Source of the DNA: Nanobdellota archaeon
Lineage (GTDB): Archaea > Nanobdellota > Nanobdellia > Pacearchaeales > GW2011-AR1
Reading direction: 5' to 3'
DNA: 33,744 nucleotides
Assembly (NCBI GenBank): GCA_018817905.1
Contig: JAHISS010000005.1
Coordinates: forward strand, 1 to 33,744
This document shows positions 28,224 through 33,744 of the stretch, one piece after another. The notes beneath the pieces are model-generated. The model did not search any database and was not told the origin of the DNA. It worked only from the letters and a program-made list of their open reading frames with translations. How positions within the stretch are numbered: position 1 is the stretch's first letter; each line of letters starts with the position of its first letter. Both the position numbers and the translations under genes were made by a program.

Positions 28224-28698
28224 AGAAGTGCTATATTTGAATAGGGCAAAGAACGAATTGGATTTGGCCAACGCCGTGTTCAAAATTTCAACAGAGACGA
28301 AGATTAAACTTGATTTGGAGCTGAAAGAAGATTCAACATTTTTTAGCAATGTGATAAGCAATTCATATTATTGCATATTCTACTCCGCAAAAGCGTTTCT
28401 TTATACTAAAAGAATAATCACAATGCCGCCGGAAGAACACAAAAAAACGCTGGAGGAATTTGAGAAGTTGGCGGATTCTGGAGAAATTGATGAAGAGCTT
28501 GTCAATATATACAAAGATATTGTAATAAAGGCAGAAGAGCTTTTAGGAATTTTTGCAAAGGAAAAATCAAAGCGTGGAAAGTTTACGTATAGAATGTTAC
28601 CTCAAACAAATCTTGGCCCGGCAAAAGAAAGCTTAGAAAATGCGGAAAAGTTTTACAAAAATATCAATCTTATTGTAAGCAGAAATAAAACTAAATAA
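28207..28698 (+). CDS. HEPN-domain protein
   Basis: Overlaps the NTase by 17 nt; NVISNSYYCIFYSAKAFLYTKR and a C-terminal SLENAEKFY helix are HEPN-like. Confidence 0.75.
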   Translation: MDSDRKEVLYLNRAKNELDLANAVFKISTETKIKLDLELKEDSTFFSNVISNSYYCIFYSAKAFLYTKRIITMPPEEHKKTLEEFEKLADSGEIDEELVNIYKDIVIKAEELLGIFAKEKSKRGKFTYRMLPQTNLGPAKESLENAEKFYKNINLIVSRNKTK

Positions 28699-28738
28699 AA
28701 AACTGAAAAGGATTGCTTTATTTTGGAATATTCCTAAT

Positions 28739-28972
28739 AAAATTAGGTGCGGAGATATTGTGTGCGGGCTTTATTGTAGCATACGAAAATATCTGCGTTT
28801 ATACTTTATACACTACGAATTATCCAACCCACCACAACTCTGACCAACCAAAACGTTATTGCAAAATCCAACCAGCATTATAATCCTGATTGATTTTATT
28901 ATTGATCTTTAGGGGAGGTGGATATTATTTAAACTATTTTTTTAAAGATTATATGCTAAAAATTAGGTGCGG
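28739..28972. repeat. Mosaic intergenic repeat, copy E
   Basis: Bracketed by direct repeats AAAATTAGGTGCGG (28739-28752, 28959-28972); contains a hairpin and the core. Confidence 0.75.
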
Positions 28973-29079
28973 CTCAATGGAGGTTTTAACATTGAAATTT
29001 TACTAACTGCTGCGCTTTGTTTTACTGTCTTATAAAATTAACGAGATAATAAATATTTGTTGTTTTGGCTAAAGAAGAA

Positions 29080-30084
29080 TTAATTACCAATTCTCGCGCA
29101 GATTGCAATTGCATAAACGTTGCCACCAGGACCACTCCAACTGCAGTACCATGAATCCTCGCTATTAGGATAACTATTAACAAGTTGACCTATATCCCCA
29201 GTACCAGAACACCCGCCGCCAATAATTTTCTTCCCAGGAGTACAAAACATAATAGCAGCGCTGCCAGAAGTAGCCGTGCTAACTCTTCGCTCATAACCCA
29301 TATTAACAGTTCCAGCAACATTGACGTTAGTGCCTACAATCACATTCTGAGCGTTTACATCCCAAACATTATTAATTGTATTCCCACCCATGTTAAAATT
29401 GCCGAGCATTGAATCTCCTCCCCTATTTAAAAACCTTGTATCACAATCACTACAAGTTCCTGTTCCACCACCGATATCCGCCCAGTCAGAAATACAAGGA
29501 CCATCCCAGCTTAAACAAAGCTCTCCAACCACATTCAAGTCAACCAACTGAGATCTCTCATTGCCATCAAAATAGTATATGTGTCCAGAATGGTCTCTAT
29601 CTACAATCTTGCTTGCTACTATTTGATATACATCATCAATATTCTGCCCCCCCATATTTATGTGACTACCAGCAGTGTCCATTTCTAATTCTCCATCAAT
29701 CCTAACATTGCCCACAACATCTAACTTCCTTTCAGGATTTGATTCTCCAATCCCAACATTACCTCCAGCACCATTCGCATAAGCCAAAATAACATTGCCT
29801 GTACTAAAATAATTCAACCCTGTCGTCTTATCACTGCCTGCATCCAAGAAAAGATTCTGACCGTTAGGAGATTTTATTGAAGATTGACCGCCTACTCTAC
29901 CCAAAAGTAACGTAGGACCTCCACCAGGCGTCACGCAAAAGTCCGTCGTGCATTCAACCTCACTCCAAGTATGCCCCACAGGCGTCGGCTTAGTCGCAAT
30001 AACAAGCCCAACTATCCCTGCAACCAAAACAATCCCAACTAAAAAATACAAATACTTTTTCCGAACGTTAAACTTGATTTCCAT
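29080..30084 (-). CDS. Membrane-anchored or secreted fibre-like surface protein
   Basis: N-terminal TM KKYLYFLVGIVLVAGIVGLVIA; NVGIGESNPERKLDVVGNVRIDGELEM typical of beta-rich tail-fibre-like proteins; start trimmed from 30114. Confidence 0.7.
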   Translation of the reverse strand: MEIKFNVRKKYLYFLVGIVLVAGIVGLVIATKPTPVGHTWSEVECTTDFCVTPGGGPTLLLGRVGGQSSIKSPNGQNLFLDAGSDKTTGLNYFSTGNVILAYANGAGGNVGIGESNPERKLDVVGNVRIDGELEMDTAGSHINMGGQNIDDVYQIVASKIVDRDHSGHIYYFDGNERSQLVDLNVVGELCLSWDGPCISDWADIGGGTGTCSDCDTRFLNRGGDSMLGNFNMGGNTINNVWDVNAQNVIVGTNVNVAGTVNMGYERRVSTATSGSAAIMFCTPGKKIIGGGCSGTGDIGQLVNSYPNSEDSWYCSWSGPGGNVYAIAICARIGN

Positions 30085-30151
30085 TTCCTCTTTTGTTATA
30101 CCGAAAAACAACAAAAAGAAACTATTTAAAACTTTTTACATTAGAATAGAC

Positions 30152-30649
30152 ATGAAAAAACCCCTCCTCATTGCCATCATCCTCTTCCTGATCCCATTTA
30201 GTTTATTTTTACTCCGAGCTACAAGCCAAAAACAACTCGACGACCTCAGCCCAGAAATCCCTTGCTCTGAAAACCTAATTGAAAAATCAGATGTTCTCTG
30301 GGTAATCCCAAAGTTCAACAACATCTCAATCCAAGACAAAGAATGGTGCGACTACATTTTAAGTTTAAACAAAACCCTCGGCCTTCACGGAGTTTACCAC
30401 ACTTACGAAGAATTCCAAACACCTCGCTCTCAAGATTATCTCAACGAAGGAATAACTGCATTTGAAAACTGCTTTCATTTCAAACCAGAAATATTCAAAC
30501 CGCCCCAACTAAAAATCTCCAAAGAAAACAAACAGCTCATAAAAAACTCCGGCCTAAAATTAAAAACCCAAGCAAACCAACTGACTCACAAAGTTTACCA
30601 TTGCTCTGACACTGGAAAATTCTCAAATAGATTTATTGATTGGTTCTAG
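30152..30649 (+). CDS. Polysaccharide deacetylase-like (DUF2334-like) protein with N-terminal TM
   Basis: LGLHGVYHTYEEF...F.PEIFKPPQLKISKENKQLIKNSGL; start trimmed from 29948. Confidence 0.6.
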   Translation: MKKPLLIAIILFLIPFSLFLLRATSQKQLDDLSPEIPCSENLIEKSDVLWVIPKFNNISIQDKEWCDYILSLNKTLGLHGVYHTYEEFQTPRSQDYLNEGITAFENCFHFKPEIFKPPQLKISKENKQLIKNSGLKLKTQANQLTHKVYHCSDTGKFSNRFIDWF

Positions 30650-31053
30650 TTACTCAATTGGTAACCAATCACTTTAACATTCCTAATTCTCGAAAAATGT
30701 TTTTCATTATTGGTTATAATTTACTAAAGTAATTGAGATATTAACAAACCAAAAATTAATATTAAAACCAAATATATTTTACAAAGCTTAACAACTAAAA
30801 TTTAGCCTTTTCCGTCTATTGATATTTGTTAATTCCATGCGAATCGAACGTACTATATTTGGCTATTTAGGATGCTAAATGAGAATATTGAATTTAGTTA
30901 TTCTGGATTTGTACTAATCTCCTTTGCTGCTAACTCTTTTGTTGAACGTTTTCTTAAATTTTTGATTATACTTTTATCTCTTCTATATCTTTCTCTTTCA
31001 CATTCTTCCAAGCTCCAGCATGTTTCATTATTTTCTTTCTTCTCATTTAAATC

Positions 31054-32568
31054 CTACTCAATCGCAAACCTAAGTATCGCCCCAACACCTTTGGTCAAAT
31101 TCCAAAACTGCTCGCCGTCTGTATGGTCAAATCCAATAACAAAAACCGCAGACCCAATGTTTTCCGCTTTCTTCTCAAACTCTTTTTCCTTATCTCGGTC
31201 CCATTTTTTAGACAACAGCAAAACTTCAACAGCTCCGCGCTCCAGCGCAGTCAAAACCTCTTTCTCTCCATAAGCCGCCATCTTTCTATCCTTCCCCAGC
31301 GTCTCAAAAAACCTCTCAACAAGTTTCTTTTCTTTCACTAACTCTTGTTCTTGAATCTCGTTCTGCGACGCCTCAACCAACAGCTCCAAGCCATGCTCAT
31401 CAACATAACCCAAATCCTTAATCGAAATAATCTTCTCCTTCAACTTTGTAACCAACTGCCCCTCGTCAAGAAAATCCTCTTTCGTCGGAATCGGCCCGCC
31501 AACCAAAATCCCTTTCAGCTTCGGCATTTCAAAAAATATCTTCTTCATCTCTTCCGCAACTCTCCTAAAAAATTCTTTTGCCAAACCTTCAGTGATGCGA
31601 TGAAATCTCTGCGAAGAATTGTGGACTAACAAGCCATTAGCAAGAAAGTTTTTATTTTCAACTTCTATATCAATCAAATTGCCTTTGTTTACAGCCTTAT
31701 CAATAGATAATATTCTAATTAGCTTACCTCCCCTTGTAATTAAAAAATCTCCGACTTTCAAATCCGAAGCAGCCCTTTCAGTAATTTTATTCTCGGTATG
31801 AACATAAAAAATATGGTCCAAAGAACAATCAATTTGAGAAGATGGATATTCCCCATTAGTTATTATCAATAAACATTCCCTTTTATTTACTAACCATTTT
31901 TTTATACATTTGTTAAAAGTTTTTTTCAAACTATTGAATTCTATTCCCTCTATTAAATCTCCTTCCTTTATATCAGATAATTTTATCTCCCCGTTATCTT
32001 TCATAATCAATGTGTCGGGAGATAAACACTGCCCACCAGCCCGAACCTTCCCCGGAACACCAGACGTCAACTTTTGCAACCTTTTTATCTGGCTTCCTTC
32101 CAACAAACCAATCATAGCTTGCTGCCTATCAATCACAAGCAGACCATAAAGCTCCTGCACCGACGCCATTTCCTTCAACGGCTCAATAACAAATTCCTGG
32201 TCGCATCGATAAATCTTTACATTCAACGACTTCGGCGGCTCATAAACCCACAACTGAATATCCTGCCCGCCTTCTCGTTCAGAAACATTTCCGCAATAAA
32301 TCGCCAACCCGTTAGGGGGCGCCTGCTTCATCCCTTTCAATTCCCGAATAATCATCTCAAGCGCAGCAATAACATTTTTCCTCGTCGCTGCCGACTTTAT
32401 ATTCGACGCCGTGCTCTTCTCTCCCTCCAACTGCCGCGTCACCAAATTAACATTCGCCCCCGCAGGAATCAAAACAGTAACCAACTCAGTATGCCTGCCC
32501 TTGATACTTCCCAGCAGCTCAATCAAATCCTCAAGCTTCTGTTTTTCCCTAGCCTCAAGTTCTGCCAT
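31054..32568 (-). CDS. prf1: Peptide chain release factor aRF1 with an in-frame mini-intein
   Basis: eRF1 family: VPGKVRAGGQ|...|SSQRFHRITEGLAKEFFRRVAEEM, GILVGGPIPTKEDF. Confidence 0.95.
   Translation of the reverse strand: MAELEAREKQKLEDLIELLGSIKGRHTELVTVLIPAGANVNLVTRQLEGEKSTASNIKSAATRKNVIAALEMIIRELKGMKQAPPNGLAIYCGNVSEREGGQDIQLWVYEPPKSLNVKIYRCDQEFVIEPLKEMASVQELYGLLVIDRQQAMIGLLEGSQIKRLQKLTSGVPGKVRAGGQCLSPDTLIMKDNGEIKLSDIKEGDLIEGIEFNSLKKTFNKCIKKWLVNKRECLLIITNGEYPSSQIDCSLDHIFYVHTENKITERAASDLKVGDFLITRGGKLIRILSIDKAVNKGNLIDIEVENKNFLANGLLVHNSSQRFHRITEGLAKEFFRRVAEEMKKIFFEMPKLKGILVGGPIPTKEDFLDEGQLVTKLKEKIISIKDLGYVDEHGLELLVEASQNEIQEQELVKEKKLVERFFETLGKDRKMAAYGEKEVLTALERGAVEVLLLSKKWDRDKEKEFEKKAENIGSAVFVIGFDHTDGEQFWNLTKGVGAILRFAIE
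31618..32028 (-). mobile_element. aRF1 mini-intein (137 aa, no homing endonuclease)
   Basis: Starts CLSPDTLIMKDNGEIKLSDIKEGD; block B CSLDHIFYV; block F/G LIDIEVENKNFLANGLLVHN|S. Confidence 0.95.
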
Positions 32569-32599
32569 GTTAAAGATTAAGAAAATAGGTTAATAAAAG

Positions 32600-33091
32600 T
32601 TGGGTCTCTGTTCTATTGATACAGAAACAAGATTCATGGTTGCTTCTGAATTTACGAAGCATAGGGGTACGAAAGAGTTTAAGCAAGTTTTAAGACAAGC
32701 AAAGAAGAAAACAGAAAATCAAATCTCTGTCATTACAAGTGATGGGTTGATGGCATACCCACAAGCTATTCAAAAAAGTTTTACGATAAAGAAGAAAAGC
32801 AATACAGGAAGATTCGGAGTTATTCACAACCAAGTCAACGCTTCAAAAGGCGAGGGCTTTAACATCAAGATTGAAAGGTTGCACAACAGCGTTAGGCACA
32901 GAATAAAAACATTTAGGGGCTTTCACGGTTCAACCGATAGTGCAAACACAATAATGAAAGGTTGGGAGATTCATTATAATTTCATCAGAAAGCATTTGGC
33001 TTTGGGGAAAACTCTGAGTGAGTTGGCTACGGATGTTAAGTTGAATGGGGATAATAGGTGGTTGGAGTTGATTAAGTTGAGTTGTATTTAA
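32600..33091 (+). pseudogene. 5'-truncated IS6-like DDE transposase
   Basis: SIDTETRFMVASEFTKHRGTKEF, VITSDGLMAYPQAI, ERLHNSVRHRIKTFRGF, W..HYNFIRKHLALGKT. The N-terminal HTH and first DDE segment are missing; an in-frame stop lies just upstream. Confidence 0.8.
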
Positions 33092-33130
33092 CAAGACTTT
33101 ACTTTTGCTTTTCTTATTAATTCTACAAGA

Positions 33131-33334
33131 CTAGAAATGTCTTTCATTTCGGTAAGTACATTTTGCTGGGACATCTCTTTCAAATTCTGGTAAATGTGTG
33201 TTCTCAAAATGGTATACTCCAACTCCATTCCCTTCAATTAAAGGATTTGCATTAAGAGAAGCAGATTTAACTCTATGATACGCTTCCGCTAGTTGTACTA
33301 TTTCTTGCGGAGTATAGTATTCTTTACTTTCCAT
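33131..33334 (-). CDS. Small hypothetical protein
   Basis: 67-aa ORF MESKEYYTPQEIVQLAEAYHRVKSASLNANPLIEG... Confidence 0.4.
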   Translation of the reverse strand: MESKEYYTPQEIVQLAEAYHRVKSASLNANPLIEGNGVGVYHFENTHLPEFERDVPAKCTYRNERHF

Positions 33335-33744
33335 AAAAAAGGAGATAATTGAGCATTTTTAAACTTTTCCTTTACCCAAATTTAAGACCAATTAAGTTAA
33401 CAATGTAGGTCTCTGTTAAGTAAACTCCAAAATGCAACATCATACATCGAAATAATATGGTCAAATAATAGTTATTGATACATTGCTATGCTGCCGAAAT
33501 TGTATAACAATAAATAGGCCAAAGCGGGCAAGGTTGTGCTGTCAATGACATTGATATAATTATTTGGTGGGATGGGTGGTGAGCAACAAATCGTGCTATT
33601 TTATCTTGACCTCGCCACATAGATCCGACTAATTCTGTCACTCAAACAGTTTTGACAGTTGGCTCCTTTATTAAGAATTTGGAGGTTTATCCTCCAAAAT
33701 TGTTCTGACTTCCTGAGAAAAATTCGAAAAGACTTTCTCTCTCA

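Noticed and set aside
30655-30870. ATTGGTAACCAAT and CTCAATT/AATTGAG dyads between the deacetylase-like gene and aRF1
   Set aside because: Short AT-rich palindromes, expected by chance in this composition.
30872-31273. 133-aa ORF overlapping the aRF1 3' end in antisense
   Set aside because: Half lies antisense to aRF1; no recognisable domain.
32074-32580. 168-aa plus-strand ORF antisense to aRF1
   Set aside because: No family signature; aRF1 is clearly coding on the other strand.
1-33744. CRISPR array, rRNA, RNase P RNA or SRP RNA
   Set aside because: No regularly spaced repeats and no recognisable conserved RNA motifs were found by eye.

Overview
This 33.7 kb window reads as an archaeal chromosome segment, probably from a DPANN-type lineage. 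The evidence is compact genes, TATA boxes close to start codons, archaeal AsnRS, aIF2-beta, aRF1, MCM, FtsZ, TrmB, a Pno1-like KH protein and DUF424, and an intron-containing tRNA-Asn. No CRISPR array or rRNA was seen. Housekeeping genes alternate with surface proteins, notably a 1307-aa papain-like protease with Asp-rich repeats, and with two nucleotidyltransferase/HEPN pairs. Two essential proteins carry inteins. MCM has a 449-aa intein with LAGLIDADG-like motifs. aRF1 has a 137-aa mini-intein placed directly after the catalytic GGQ. The least explained signal is a mosaic family of hairpin-rich intergenic repeats: core copies at about 18.0, 20.15, 27.0 and 28.85 kb, with a related hairpin at 11.5 kb. 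One locus contains a nested 217-bp element with 14-bp inverted repeats and a 4-5 bp target duplication, and its unoccupied counterpart is present in the same window. Two same-orientation copies bracket a wHTH-nucleotidyltransferase/HEPN pair. All calls come from reading the sequence and the supplied ORF track; no searches were run.
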